Assembly (NCBI RefSeq): GCF_001747105.1
Contig: NZ_MDGQ01000005.1
Coordinates: 868,001 to 932,000 of the forward strand
Source: Roseivirga misakiensis
GTDB taxonomy: Bacteria; Bacteroidota; Bacteroidia; Cytophagales; Cyclobacteriaceae
Direction: 5' to 3'
Length of the DNA: 64,000 nt
Shown: positions 29,952 through 39,174 of the stretch, piece by piece
How positions within the stretch are numbered: the stretch's first letter is position 1
Layout of the letters: every line of letters starts with the position of its first letter
Made by a program: the position numbers and the translations under genes
The notes under the pieces: model-generated
The model's input: only the letters and a program-made list of their open reading frames with translations
Told to the model about the DNA's origin: nothing
Database searches by the model: none

Positions 29952-30395
29952 TTAATTCCGCTGTTGCTCAGTTTTAGCCGAATACGCTAGCCCGTATATC
30001 TTCATTTGTTTCATCATAGCACCCAAACCATTTGAACGTTGCGTACCGATGAATCGATTTAAGCCTATTTTATCAATAAAGTAAAGGTCAGCATCTACAA
30101 CTTCTTGAGGCGTTCGGTTCGATAATATTCGAACCAAAATACTAACCAACCCTTTGGTAATAGCCGTGTTGCTATCTGCGGCGAAAACAAGCTTGTCTCC
30201 ATCAGCTTTCGCGTTGAGCCAAACCTTTGATTGACAACCCTTAACGATGTTGTCATCAGTTTTCAAAGATTCTTCCATGTCAGGAAGTTGATTTCCAAGT
30301 TCCATGATATATTCGATGGTCATTTCTAGGTTGCCATCTAGCATAGAAAATTCCTCGGCTATTTCGTCTTGTATGTCATTAACTGACTGACTCAT
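29952..30395 (-). CDS. sufE: Sulfur-accepting protein SufE
   Basis: SufE takes persulfide sulfur from SufS and passes it to the SufBCD scaffold. The acceptor Cys54 is in DDNIVKGCQSKVWL, and the family segment GLVSILVRILSNRTPQEVVD follows. The 147-residue length is normal. It starts 2 nt after sufS. Confidence 0.95.
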   Translation of the reverse strand: MSQSVNDIQDEIAEEFSMLDGNLEMTIEYIMELGNQLPDMEESLKTDDNIVKGCQSKVWLNAKADGDKLVFAADSNTAITKGLVSILVRILSNRTPQEVVDADLYFIDKIGLNRFIGTQRSNGLGAMMKQMKIYGLAYSAKTEQQRN

Positions 30396-30397
30396 GG

Positions 30398-31639
30398 TTA
30401 TTTGAATTTGCTTATAATGACTTTTAATGCTTCAATAAAAGCGTCTATTTCTTCTTTGGTGTTGTAAACCGAGAATGAGGCTCTAGCAGTTCCCTCAATG
30501 CAAAAATGATCCATTAAAGGTTGTGTACAATGATGTCCTGTTCTAACAGCGATACCTTTGGCATCTAGCCACATGCCCAAATCGAAATGATGAATGCCTT
30601 CAACTTCAAAAGATATTACACTCACTTTTTCTTTAGCGGTACCGACAATGCGAACTCCTTCGATAGCACTTAGCTTCTCGGTGCCATACCTCAAAAGTTC
30701 ACTTTCGTAAGCAGCTATGTTTTCTTTGCCCAGTTCATCGATAAATTCTATCGCTTTCTTTAGGGCAATTACATTCGCTATATCAGGTGTACCTGCTTCA
30801 AATTTATAGGGGATATCGTTGTAAGTAGTCTTACCAAACGAAACTTCCTTAATCATTTCACCACCACCTTGATAAGGAGGCATTTTCTCTAAAACGGAGC
30901 GTTTACCGTATAGAATACCCAAACCAGTTGGTCCGTACATTTTATGCGCTGAAAAAGCGAAGAAGTCTACGTCCAAATCTCGGACGTCAACTTTTAAATG
31001 CGATGTTGATTGCGCTCCGTCTACTAAAACTTTTGCGCCTACGCTGTGGGCAATTTTAGTGAGCCTCTTCACTGGGTTAACAGTGCCCAAGGTATTTGAA
31101 GCATGATTAAAAGCGACCATTTTCGTTTTAACCGTAATTAATTTCTCTGCTTCTTCCAGTAAGATTTCACCTTCTGGATTTATTGGCATGACTTTCAAAC
31201 TAGCACCGCGCTCTTCACATATCATTTGCCATGGGACGATGTTAGAATGATGCTCCATTGTTGAAATCAAAACCTCATCACCAGCATTTAAAAACTTTCT
31301 TCCCCATGAGCTTGCCACAAGGTTGATGCTTTCAGAAGTACCTTTTGTGAAAATGATTTCTTCAGCTTCGTTGGCTCCAATAAAGTTTTGTACAGCCTTA
31401 CGGGTTTCTTCAAATGCTGCTGTAGCCCTTTCGGCTAAGGTGTGAATTCCTCTATGAATATTTGCATTGTCATGCGCATAGTAATAGGAGAGGGCATCCA
31501 TCACCCTTTGAGGCTTCTGGTTTGTCGCTGCATTATCAAAATAGATCAGCGGCTTCCCGTTCACCTCTTGGTGAAGTACCGGAAACTCTGATCTAATTTT
31601 CTCAATATCTAAAGTCTGATGCTTAACTATACTTGACAA
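30398..31639 (-). CDS. sufS: Cysteine desulfurase SufS
   Basis: SufS removes sulfur from cysteine with PLP. Lys233 in FSAHKMYGPTG binds PLP, and catalytic Cys371 is in RTGHHCTQPLMDHF. The 413-residue protein has the class II pattern with a short catalytic loop, so it needs SufE, which is encoded next. It follows sufD by 2 nt. Confidence 0.97.
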   Translation of the reverse strand: MSSIVKHQTLDIEKIRSEFPVLHQEVNGKPLIYFDNAATNQKPQRVMDALSYYYAHDNANIHRGIHTLAERATAAFEETRKAVQNFIGANEAEEIIFTKGTSESINLVASSWGRKFLNAGDEVLISTMEHHSNIVPWQMICEERGASLKVMPINPEGEILLEEAEKLITVKTKMVAFNHASNTLGTVNPVKRLTKIAHSVGAKVLVDGAQSTSHLKVDVRDLDVDFFAFSAHKMYGPTGLGILYGKRSVLEKMPPYQGGGEMIKEVSFGKTTYNDIPYKFEAGTPDIANVIALKKAIEFIDELGKENIAAYESELLRYGTEKLSAIEGVRIVGTAKEKVSVISFEVEGIHHFDLGMWLDAKGIAVRTGHHCTQPLMDHFCIEGTARASFSVYNTKEEIDAFIEALKVIISKFK

Positions 31640-31641
31640 GG

Positions 31642-32967
31642 TTACACCTCCAGTCTTTTTGAAATTATATCTTCAACATATCGTTGAAGTGCTTCAATCT
31701 CTAAATTCTCTATCACGTCACTTGCAAACGCATTGAGTAATATGGCTCTTGCGTGCTCTTTTTTGATCCCTCTCGCTTGTAGATAAAACAAGGCATCGTT
31801 ATCAAGTTGACCTGTTGTACAACCATGAGAACACTTCACATCATCAGCCCAAATCTCAAGCTGTGGTTTAGTGTTAATTGTTGCATCGTTGGTTAACAGG
31901 ATGTTTTTATTTGACTGAAAAGCATTCGTTTTTTGAGCTTCTTGTCTCACGAAAATCTTACCATTAAAAACACCTTTAGACTTATCGTTTAGGATGCCTT
32001 TATAGAGTTCATTTGAATAAGAGTTAGGCTCAATATGATCTACTACCGTATGGTTATCTACATGGGTTTTTCCATTAAGTAGATAGAGCCCATTCATGTA
32101 GGCCTCACAACCTTCACCATTCAATTTGATTTCTAGGTTGTTTCGAACCATAGCACCATCTAAAGCGATCGTATTGGCAGTGAACGTACTATCTCTTTCT
32201 TGTGCTATCGCTATGTTAGACATGTGGTAGGCATCGGTGGTGTCGTTTTCTATTTTGAAATACTTGGTGTTAGCATTTTTATCCACGAATATCTCATTCA
32301 CCACATTAGTAAATGATTTGTGTTCACCGATAGTATCAAACTTTTCGATAATAGTGATCTGAGATGACTTACCGACAGCAACTATGTTCCTTACATTATA
32401 GATAGATTGACTTTTACTACTATCTCCAATAAAATGTAAAGCAATCGGCTTATCTATGATTACATTATCGTCGACCTGAATAAAGAATCCATTTTGACTA
32501 AATGCTGTATTTAGTGCGACAAAGGCATCTTTTTCTGCGTTGGCATGTTTGCCGAAATAACTTGAGAGTGTGTCAGTATTCTCTTTGGCAGCAGTTGCAA
32601 AAGTTGTGACAGTTAGCCCTTTTTCATCGATCTGATCCGATAATTCAGCACTGTATTTACCATTTACAAATACACAATTATAAGCATCTAGATTTTCAAT
32701 TTTCACCCCTGAAACAACGGTTGCACTTACAGTGTCGGTATTTTCAGGTGTATTGAAATCGATATTCTTTTCAATTGCCTTGGTAAAGTTTGTGAATTTG
32801 TACTCTTCGTCCTTGGGCGCTGGGAATCCTTTGTCCTTCAATACATCAAAGGCATTTTTCCTTACACCATGAATGGAAGATTTACTCTGACCATTTAAAC
32901 CTTTTTCGAACTCATCGAAACGGTCTAATAAGGTGTCAATGATTGACTGGCCTGCTAATTTATCCAT
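31642..32967 (-). CDS. sufD: Fe-S scaffold protein SufD
   Basis: SufD is a right-handed parallel beta-helix that pairs with SufB on top of the SufC ATPase dimer. The 441-residue protein carries the family C-terminus DDVKCSHGCTTGQLDNDALF and YLQARGIKKEHARAILLNAF. The N-terminal 80 residues are helical. It starts 3 nt after sufC ends. Confidence 0.95.
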   Translation of the reverse strand: MDKLAGQSIIDTLLDRFDEFEKGLNGQSKSSIHGVRKNAFDVLKDKGFPAPKDEEYKFTNFTKAIEKNIDFNTPENTDTVSATVVSGVKIENLDAYNCVFVNGKYSAELSDQIDEKGLTVTTFATAAKENTDTLSSYFGKHANAEKDAFVALNTAFSQNGFFIQVDDNVIIDKPIALHFIGDSSKSQSIYNVRNIVAVGKSSQITIIEKFDTIGEHKSFTNVVNEIFVDKNANTKYFKIENDTTDAYHMSNIAIAQERDSTFTANTIALDGAMVRNNLEIKLNGEGCEAYMNGLYLLNGKTHVDNHTVVDHIEPNSYSNELYKGILNDKSKGVFNGKIFVRQEAQKTNAFQSNKNILLTNDATINTKPQLEIWADDVKCSHGCTTGQLDNDALFYLQARGIKKEHARAILLNAFASDVIENLEIEALQRYVEDIISKRLEV

Positions 32968-32970
32968 GTC

Positions 32971-33729
32971 TTAAACAGTTGCGTCAGCTTCTTCTTTAAT
33001 CCAATCGTATCCTTTAGCCTCAAGTTCTAGTGCTAAACTCTTATCGCCAGATTTTACAATACGACCGTTATATAATACATGTACATGATCAGGTACAATG
33101 TAATCCAGTAACCTTTGGTAGTGAGTCACTACAATGGTGGCATTGTCTTGAGATTTCAGCACATTGACGCCGTTAGCTACAATTTTCAATGCATCGATAT
33201 CTAAGCCAGAATCAGTTTCGTCAAGAATAGCCAATTTTGGCTCTAGCATAGCCATTTGAAAGATTTCGTTTCGTTTCTTTTCTCCACCAGAGAACCCTTC
33301 GTTCAATGATCGGCTTAAAAGTGATTGGTCTATTTCAACCAATTTCATTTTCTCCTTCATCAATTTCAAGAAAGAAACAGCATCCAATGGTTTTTCACCG
33401 TGGTGCTCGCGTACCTGGTTGATGGCGGTCTTCATAAAGTTGGTTGTCGATACTCCGGGGATTTCTACTGGGTACTGGAATGCCAAGAATACACCTTCTC
33501 TGGCTCTTTCGTCGGCATCCATATCCAATAAATCTTTACCTAAGAAATCTACTGCTCCACCGGTAACTTCGTAATCTTCTCTACCTGCCAAAACAGATGC
33601 GAGTGTACTTTTACCGGAACCGTTTGGTCCCATGATCGCGTGAACCTCTCCAGGTTTAACTTCAAGGTTAATACCTCTCAGTATTTCCTTTTCTTCTATT
33701 CTTGCTTGTAAATTATTTATGCTTAGCAT
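32971..33729 (-). CDS. sufC: SUF ATPase SufC
   Basis: SufC is an ABC-type ATPase that drives Fe-S assembly on SufBD. The 252-residue protein has Walker A GPNGSGKSTLAS, signature LNEGFSGGEKKRNEIFQM and Walker B KLAILDETDSGLD. The EGFSGGEKKRNE signature is specific to SufC. It is separated from sufB by 61 nt. Confidence 0.97.
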   Translation of the reverse strand: MLSINNLQARIEEKEILRGINLEVKPGEVHAIMGPNGSGKSTLASVLAGREDYEVTGGAVDFLGKDLLDMDADERAREGVFLAFQYPVEIPGVSTTNFMKTAINQVREHHGEKPLDAVSFLKLMKEKMKLVEIDQSLLSRSLNEGFSGGEKKRNEIFQMAMLEPKLAILDETDSGLDIDALKIVANGVNVLKSQDNATIVVTHYQRLLDYIVPDHVHVLYNGRIVKSGDKSLALELEAKGYDWIKEEADATV

Positions 33730-33790
33730 AGCGATTGTGATTTCTAATTTTTTTGATTTTGACTTTTAGGGCGGTAGTAACCTTTTAGTA

Positions 33791-35236
33791 CTAACCTACC
33801 GATCCTTCTAGGGTTAAAGCCAATAGCTTTTGGGCCTCAACGGCGAATTCCATTGGTAATTGATTCAACACCTCTTTTGCATACCCATTTACGATGAGTG
33901 CTACAGCTGATTCTTCGTCAATACCTCTTTGTTGACAGTAAAAGATTTGATCTTCACCGATTTTCGAAGTAGTGGCTTCATGTTCTACATGTGCCGACTG
34001 GTTTTCAATATCTATATATGGGAAAGTATGTGCACCACACTTATTACCCATCAACAAGGAATCACATTGTGAGAAGTTTCGAGCATTTTCAGCACGTTTC
34101 ATCACTTTTACCTGTCCGCGATAGCTGTTTTGAGAATATCCAGCTGATATTCCTTTCGATACGATTCTAGATTTGGTGTTTTTACCAATGTGAATCATTT
34201 TAGTACCTGTATCAGCCTGTTGGTGGTTGTTAGTTACTGCCACGGAGTAGAATTCACCTTGAGAATTGTCACCTTTCAAGATACATGAAGGGTATTTCCA
34301 AGTAACTGCCGAACCTGTCTCTACTTGGGTCCATGAGATTTTTGAATTATCTCCCTCACAAATGCCTCTCTTCGTTACAAAGTTGTAAATCCCTCCGTTT
34401 CCGTCTTTATCACCTGGGTACCAGTTTTGTACGGTAGAGTACTTTACTTCTGCGTCTTTTGCTGTTTTGATTTCTACAACTGCGGCATGCAATTGATTTT
34501 CATCACGCATCGGTGCTGTACAACCTTCTAAATAGCTTACATAAGAACCTTCTTCGGCTACAATCAGTGTTCTTTCGAATTGGCCAGTGTTGGCAGCGTT
34601 GATTCTAAAGTAAGTGGAAAGCTCCATAGGGCATCTTACACCTTTAGGGATGTAAGCAAATGAACCATCTGAGAAAACAGCTGAATTTAGGGCGGCAAAG
34701 TAATTGTCTGTAACAGGAACTACGCTACCCATATGTTTTTTGACTAATTCTGAGTGTTCTTTAACGGCTTCTGAAAATGAGCAGAAGATAATTCCCAATT
34801 TGCCCAGTGTATCTTTAAAGGTAGTTGCAACAGAAACGGAGTCAATTACAGCATCTACAGCTACGCCTGTAAGTCTTTTTTGCTCTGTTAGAGAAATACC
34901 GAGTTTCTCGAAAGTTGCCAGTAACTCAGGATCTACCTCATCTAAAGATTTAGGAGAGGCACCTTTTTTAGGTGCTGAATAATAAATTAAATCTTGGTAG
35001 TCAACTTTTGGGTATTTGACGTTTGGCCATTCAGGTTCTTCCATTTTTAGCCAAGCTCTATAAGCATCTAAACGCCAATTAAGTAACCATTCTGGCTCTT
35101 CTTTTTTCGCTGAAATAAACCGGACAATGTCTTCACTTAAACCTTTGGGCGCTTCATCTGCTTCAAGGTCTACAGTCCAGCCAAATTCGTATTCTTTATT
35201 TGTGAATTCCTCTAAAATCTGGTCGTCGGTACTCAT
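33791..35236 (-). CDS. sufB: Fe-S scaffold protein SufB
   Basis: SufB is the main scaffold on which new iron-sulphur clusters form. The 481-residue protein has the conserved [40 protein letters not shown] and [19 protein letters not shown]. It is the first gene of the operon sufB-C-D-S-E-T-brx. A Bacteroidota -7 promoter element lies 29 nt upstream. Confidence 0.97.
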   Translation of the reverse strand: MSTDDQILEEFTNKEYEFGWTVDLEADEAPKGLSEDIVRFISAKKEEPEWLLNWRLDAYRAWLKMEEPEWPNVKYPKVDYQDLIYYSAPKKGASPKSLDEVDPELLATFEKLGISLTEQKRLTGVAVDAVIDSVSVATTFKDTLGKLGIIFCSFSEAVKEHSELVKKHMGSVVPVTDNYFAALNSAVFSDGSFAYIPKGVRCPMELSTYFRINAANTGQFERTLIVAEEGSYVSYLEGCTAPMRDENQLHAAVVEIKTAKDAEVKYSTVQNWYPGDKDGNGGIYNFVTKRGICEGDNSKISWTQVETGSAVTWKYPSCILKGDNSQGEFYSVAVTNNHQQADTGTKMIHIGKNTKSRIVSKGISAGYSQNSYRGQVKVMKRAENARNFSQCDSLLMGNKCGAHTFPYIDIENQSAHVEHEATTSKIGEDQIFYCQQRGIDEESAVALIVNGYAKEVLNQLPMEFAVEAQKLLALTLEGSVG

Positions 35237-35264
35237 TAATTCTTATTTAGAATGATTTCAAATA

Positions 35265-35272
35265 CAAAGGTA
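35265..35272 (-). promoter_or_regulatory. Bacteroidota -7 promoter element of the SUF operon
   Basis: The minus strand reads TACCTTTG, an exact TAnnTTTG match, 29 nt before the sufB start. No clear TTG stands at the expected upstream distance. The leader would be about 20 nt. Confidence 0.5.
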
Positions 35273-35357
35273 CAACCTAAAACCTTAACTAAAGGTTTCA
35301 GCTTTCTTTTTTATTATTCTGGTATAGAGCTAATCGCCTAAAAGTTGCTTTTGATTA

Positions 35358-35822
35358 CTAGTGTAGGCTGATACTTCGGTTCATTGTTTCCTCTAGAATA
35401 ACGAAGGTTTCTGTGCGTTCAATCCCATCTACTTTTTGAATCTTATCATGTAAAATATCCTTTAAGTGATCGGTACTTTTGGCGTAAATTCTTACGAACA
35501 TACTATAGTTTCCTGTGGTATAATGAATTGAGGTGATCTCTGGGATTTTCGCAAGCTGGGCGGCTACCTGGTCATAAAGTGAGCTTTTGGATAGAAAGAC
35601 GCCCAGAAAGGAGCCAACCGTATAGCCTAGCGCATTAAGGTTTAGGTCAAGTGAAGCACCTTTAACAACGCCCATTTTTTCAAGCTTATTCATCCTTACA
35701 TGAACAGTACCACTAGAGACAAAGGCTTTTTTGGCTACTTCTGTATAAGGTTTTTTCGCGTTGTGCTGAAGCAGAGAAAGGATTTTGAGATCTACGTTAT
35801 CGATTTCGTAATTATCGGGCAT
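35358..35822 (-). CDS. Lrp/AsnC family transcriptional regulator
   Basis: This 154-residue regulator has an N-terminal winged helix-turn-helix (DLKILSLLQHNAKKPYTEVA, SSGTVHVRMNKLEKMGVV) and a C-terminal ligand-sensing RAM domain (YTTGNYSMFVRIYAKSTDHL, GIERTETFVILEE). I chose the ATG at 35822. It lies 121 nt upstream of sufB on the same strand and divergently from the RNA gene at 35980, so either could be its target. The effector, probably an amino acid, is not known. Confidence 0.9.
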   Translation of the reverse strand: MPDNYEIDNVDLKILSLLQHNAKKPYTEVAKKAFVSSGTVHVRMNKLEKMGVVKGASLDLNLNALGYTVGSFLGVFLSKSSLYDQVAAQLAKIPEITSIHYTTGNYSMFVRIYAKSTDHLKDILHDKIQKVDGIERTETFVILEETMNRSISLH

Positions 35823-35932
35823 AATTTGGCGTGTCAAATATTGATATCATAATAAAAGTAGGTATATATTAATTAATCTCTAAATATATACTCAATCGAT
35901 TATCGATATTTTAAAGAAAGCGTTAGATCTAT

Positions 35933-35940
35933 TACATTTG
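35933..35940 (+). promoter_or_regulatory. Bacteroidota -7 promoter element of the tRNA-like RNA gene
   Basis: TACATTTG fits TAnnTTTG exactly and would start transcription near 35947, about 33 nt before the tRNA-like fold. A clear TTG at the -33 distance is not visible. Its TTTG half lies in the palindrome at 35937-35953. Confidence 0.55.
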
Positions 35941-35953
35941 AAACAGTTTCAAA
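35937..35953. promoter_or_regulatory. 17-nt perfect palindrome over the RNA gene start
   Basis: Two 8-nt arms (35937-35944 and 35946-35953) flank one central base. The site covers the end of the -7 element and the expected transcription start, which is where a repressor would act. The divergent Lrp-type regulator is a candidate binder, but this does not look like a standard Lrp site. Confidence 0.5.
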
Positions 35954-35979
35954 CGAGAAACAATCAAGTATGAAAATAA

Positions 35980-36097
35980 TGTAGGGTGATGAAACAGGCA
36001 GCCATGCCCTCCTTTCCCGAGGGTGGAGAAATAGAAATAAATCTAAACTACCGTTAAGACTAATCTCTCTGTGAAGGTTCGAATCCTTCTCCTACAG
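35980..36097 (+). ncRNA. tRNA-like RNA with a long variable arm
   Basis: The segment folds as a tRNA. A 7-bp acceptor stem pairs 35980-35986 with 36090-36096, including one G-U pair. A D-type arm has a 3-bp stem (35989-35991 with 36003-36005) and a GG-containing loop. An anticodon-type arm has a 5-bp stem (36007-36011 with 36019-36023) and a 7-nt loop. A perfect T arm has a 5-bp stem (36073-36077 with 36085-36089) and the standard loop TTCGAAT. Between the last two lies a 49-nt variable region that can fold into its own hairpin, far longer than in normal Leu or Ser tRNAs. The anticodon position would read TTC, but base 37 is a pyrimidine, which is atypical. CCA is not encoded. It may be a divergent tRNA, an interrupted tRNA or a tRNA-derived regulatory RNA. 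Confidence 0.6.
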
Positions 36098-36116
36098 CTA
36101 GCGCAATCATTTTTTC

Positions 36117-36151
36117 CGAGAACTTCACATGTTGGAGTTCTCGTTTTTTTT
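36117..36151 (+). terminator. Intrinsic terminator of the tRNA-like RNA gene
   Basis: An 8-bp stem (36117-36124 with 36136-36143), extendable by two pairs, is followed by eight T on the plus strand. No plus-strand protein gene precedes it, so it marks the end of the RNA gene. Confidence 0.9.
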
Positions 36152-36156
36152 AAGAG

Positions 36157-37317
36157 TTATTTAAGTTCTTTAGGTTGGAAAATATCAAAGACCAGAGTAT
36201 CCTCATCTTCGGATGTTTTTCTTATCATCAAACCATTTGGAGTAACTAGAATTGAGGTCATATCATAGATCTTAGACTTTTCGAAGGTCTTTTCACCGAT
36301 GTAATTGAATTGATCATCGTATATCATTATTGAGAAGTCGAGGCCTTCATATTTGGCACCGTTTTGTACATTTCTGAATTCATTAATTGAGTAAGGTAGT
36401 TTAGCTATTCTGTAGATGAGTTGGTTATAAGGGTCGGATATAATAGCATGATATTTAGATGTTATGAAATTGTATTCATGAAATTCATTTGAGGCATAGA
36501 TTTCTGCATTAATCTTCTTACCGAAACCTTTTAGTATGCCTACTTTTGGGTTTTTTAATTCGATGTAATTGATGTTTAAGTCTTGATCAACGGTCATTAT
36601 TCTATGGTCAAGAGGGTAGCTGATTAGTAGAGTTCCATCTTGAGTAACTGTATTTGACGCTCGAAAAGAGTTGGCGTCTCCGAGTAAGGAAACATCGTGC
36701 TCATCATAAAGCTTAAGCTCTTTTGGGATTCTTTCAGTCTTTTTGTTCTTGTCTAAAGGCAGTACTAACAAAGGTGAAGGGCCGTTGGGAAACCATGAAA
36801 TACGACTAGTGAATAAAATTTTGTTTTCACGAATGACTAGTGAGCAAAGCGTAGTAAAGACGGCCACAGGGTACTCAGGTCCAAGTGACTCGATAGGTGC
36901 CTCCCAATAATTACGAATTTTCGCTTTTGAATTGATTAAAAAGATTTTTTCTTGAACAATAGAGTAGATGAAAATCGAGTCTGGACTAATAATTTTGAAG
37001 TTCTTTGGCGATCCGTCCATATCAATCAAGGCATCAGGTCCGTAGGTGTTTAATCTAATGGTTTGGGTCAAAGCCTTCTGGTCAAGGGAAAGTATTTTTA
37101 TGGAGTTATCAGGTTGGTTATAGTGGGCCAAAAAGTTTTCCTCTAGATATCGGAAGTATTGAAACTGTGGGCTTCTTTGGACACTCATTTTGTCTAAAGG
37201 CAATTCAATTGTTTTGGTAAAAGCCAAAGACAGTTGACCAGGTTCTTCAATTTTATTTTCAGGCTGAGTTTGGCAGGATAAGACTAAAAGAAATAGTAGA
37301 AGTAAAGAATTGCGCAT
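36157..37317 (-). CDS. DUF4221-like beta-propeller lipoprotein
   Basis: The 386-residue protein starts with a lipoprotein signal (LLLLFLLVLSC, Cys15). The mature part has repeated blade-like strands, with TIRLNTYGPDALIDMDGSP, IRENKILFTSRISWF and DGTLLISYPLDHRIMTVDQD, and matches the DUF4221 family of Bacteroidota. It is probably anchored in the outer membrane. The role is unknown, and it is a single gene. Confidence 0.8.
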   Translation of the reverse strand: MRNSLLLLFLLVLSCQTQPENKIEEPGQLSLAFTKTIELPLDKMSVQRSPQFQYFRYLEENFLAHYNQPDNSIKILSLDQKALTQTIRLNTYGPDALIDMDGSPKNFKIISPDSIFIYSIVQEKIFLINSKAKIRNYWEAPIESLGPEYPVAVFTTLCSLVIRENKILFTSRISWFPNGPSPLLVLPLDKNKKTERIPKELKLYDEHDVSLLGDANSFRASNTVTQDGTLLISYPLDHRIMTVDQDLNINYIELKNPKVGILKGFGKKINAEIYASNEFHEYNFITSKYHAIISDPYNQLIYRIAKLPYSINEFRNVQNGAKYEGLDFSIMIYDDQFNYIGEKTFEKSKIYDMTSILVTPNGLMIRKTSEDEDTLVFDIFQPKELK

Positions 37318-37456
37318 AGTGTGTTTAGTTAGTTGAATATCGGTTTAATCATTTACACTTTTTACCGTTAGGATGGATTTTTGAATTTCTAATCAATAAG
37401 AGAGGCAGTTAGACTGAAATAGCATAGCAGATCTCCTGATTATCTCTAGGTTCTTT

Positions 37457-37464
37457 TATATTTG
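37457..37464 (+). promoter_or_regulatory. Bacteroidota -7 promoter element of the acyl-CoA synthetase gene
   Basis: TATATTTG fits TAnnTTTG exactly, 21 nt before the chosen start at 37486. A start upstream of it at 37462 would begin inside this element, which supports the ATG at 37486. No TTG is seen at the -33 distance. Confidence 0.5.
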
Positions 37465-37485
37465 GTGTTAGCCAAATTTAACTTC

Positions 37486-39165
37486 ATGAGTACTACCCCT
37501 TGGATCGAAAACTACCCGAAAGGTATTCCATCAGAAATCTCTTCTGATCAACCCGAAAATTTGTTAGAACTCTTCAACCAAGCTTTTAAAAGCTTTGGTA
37601 GTCGGGAGGCGTTCGAGAATATGGGGAAGATTTTGACCTACCAAGAAATAAATCTTCAATCAGAGTTTTTTGCCGCTTATCTGCAAAATGAGGTAGGCGT
37701 GGAGAAAGGGGATAGAATAGCAATTCAGATGCCCAATTGCTTACAATATCCAATTGCCTTGATCGGCGCCATAAAGGCTGGATGTATCGTGGTTAACACA
37801 AATCCATTATATACTCCGCGTGAAATGGAACATCAGTTCAATGATGCTGGCGTAAAGGCCATCGTGATCATTGCCAATTTTGCTCATAGTCTTCAAGAGG
37901 TACTGGCAAAGACAAAAATTGAGCATGTGATTGTTACCGAGCTAGGCGATCTATTAGGCGGGATGAAAGGGAAGCTCGTGAATTTTGTGGTGAAACGAGT
38001 TAAGAAAATGGTGCCTGCTTATTCGTTACCAAATGCCAAAAAGTTCAATGCAGTTTTAAAAGCAGGTGCACGAATGAAATATACTAAACCAAGTGTAAGT
38101 TCATCAGATACGGCATTTTTACAATACACGGGAGGTACTACTGGAGTATCGAAAGGTGCTACGCTTTCGCATGGCAATGTAGTTTCTCATACCATGATCA
38201 TTTCGCACTGGTTTACCCCACTTTTAAAGGAAGGGCAAACTGAATTAATGATTACGGCCATTCCACTCTATCATATCTTCGCGCTTAATGTGAATGGTAC
38301 GTTTATGATGCATATCGGCGCTAAAAATGTATTGATTACTAATCCACGCGATATGCCGGGCTTTATTAAAGAGTTGAAAAAACACAAATTCACCCTGTTT
38401 ACTGGGGTAAATACGCTATTTAATGGATTGTTGAACCAGCCAAACTTCGATGAGGTAGATTGGAGTCATTTAAAAGGAGCGATTGGTGGTGGTATGGCTG
38501 TTCAAGACTTTGTGGCTAAGAAATGGGAAGAAAAGACAAACTCGCCGTTGGTGGAGGGTTACGGTCTTTCGGAAACCTCACCTGTTGCTTCCTGTAATCC
38601 GCTAGACGGATCGCACCGTATGGGAACGATCGGCATGCCGATCCCTTCTACGACCTTATCCATTTGCGATGATAACGGGAACCATTTACCGCAAGGAGAA
38701 GTAGGGGAGATTTGTATCAAAGGCCCGCAAGTAATGAGTGGTTATTGGAACAAGGATAATGAAGGCGTCTTTTTTGAAGGGGGCTGGTTTAGAACAGGAG
38801 ATATCGGGATGATGGAGCCTGACGGTTTCTTCAAAATCGTTGACCGAAAGAAAGATATGATTAACGTATCTGGATTCAATGTTTTCCCAAATGAAGTAGA
38901 GAATGTAATAGCCGATCACGCCAAAGTATTGGAAGTGGCCGTGATAGGTGTGCCCGATAAAAGATCGACAGAATGCGTGAAAGCTTTTGTGGTAAAAAGT
39001 GATGAGTCACTTACCGAAAAGGAGCTAAAGGCGTTTTGCGAAGAGGAATTAACGGGCTATAAGAAGCCAAAGCATATAGAATTTGTATTAGAATTGCCTA
39101 AATCCAACGTAGGAAAAATTCTGAGAAGGGAATTGAAAGAAATGGAGGCTGCAAAGTCCAAATAG
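37486..39165 (+). CDS. fadD: Long-chain fatty-acid-CoA ligase
   Basis: The enzyme activates fatty acids with ATP and CoA. The 559-residue protein has the AMP-binding motif LQYTGGTTGVSKGATLSHGN, YGLSETSPVASCNPLDG, and the adenylation/hinge region GWFRTGDIGMMEPDGFFKIV with DRKKDMINVSGFNVFPNEVE. The C-terminal catalytic Lys is in SNVGKILRREL. The family N-terminus starts at MSTTPWIENYPKGIP, so the ATG at 37486 is preferred to the GTG at 37462. Chain length preference cannot be read here. Confidence 0.93.
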   Translation: MSTTPWIENYPKGIPSEISSDQPENLLELFNQAFKSFGSREAFENMGKILTYQEINLQSEFFAAYLQNEVGVEKGDRIAIQMPNCLQYPIALIGAIKAGCIVVNTNPLYTPREMEHQFNDAGVKAIVIIANFAHSLQEVLAKTKIEHVIVTELGDLLGGMKGKLVNFVVKRVKKMVPAYSLPNAKKFNAVLKAGARMKYTKPSVSSSDTAFLQYTGGTTGVSKGATLSHGNVVSHTMIISHWFTPLLKEGQTELMITAIPLYHIFALNVNGTFMMHIGAKNVLITNPRDMPGFIKELKKHKFTLFTGVNTLFNGLLNQPNFDEVDWSHLKGAIGGGMAVQDFVAKKWEEKTNSPLVEGYGLSETSPVASCNPLDGSHRMGTIGMPIPSTTLSICDDNGNHLPQGEVGEICIKGPQVMSGYWNKDNEGVFFEGGWFRTGDIGMMEPDGFFKIVDRKKDMINVSGFNVFPNEVENVIADHAKVLEVAVIGVPDKRSTECVKAFVVKSDESLTEKELKAFCEEELTGYKKPKHIEFVLELPKSNVGKILRRELKEMEAAKSK

Positions 39166-39174
39166 CTCCTGACT

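Noticed and set aside
34704-34982. 92-residue plus-strand frame inside sufB
   Set aside because: It is antisense to a conserved region and has no own start context or family match.
36117-36151. Terminator at 36117 as the end of the DUF4221-like gene
   Set aside because: The T run lies on the plus strand, while the gene runs on the minus strand, where A follows the stem; it belongs to the RNA gene.
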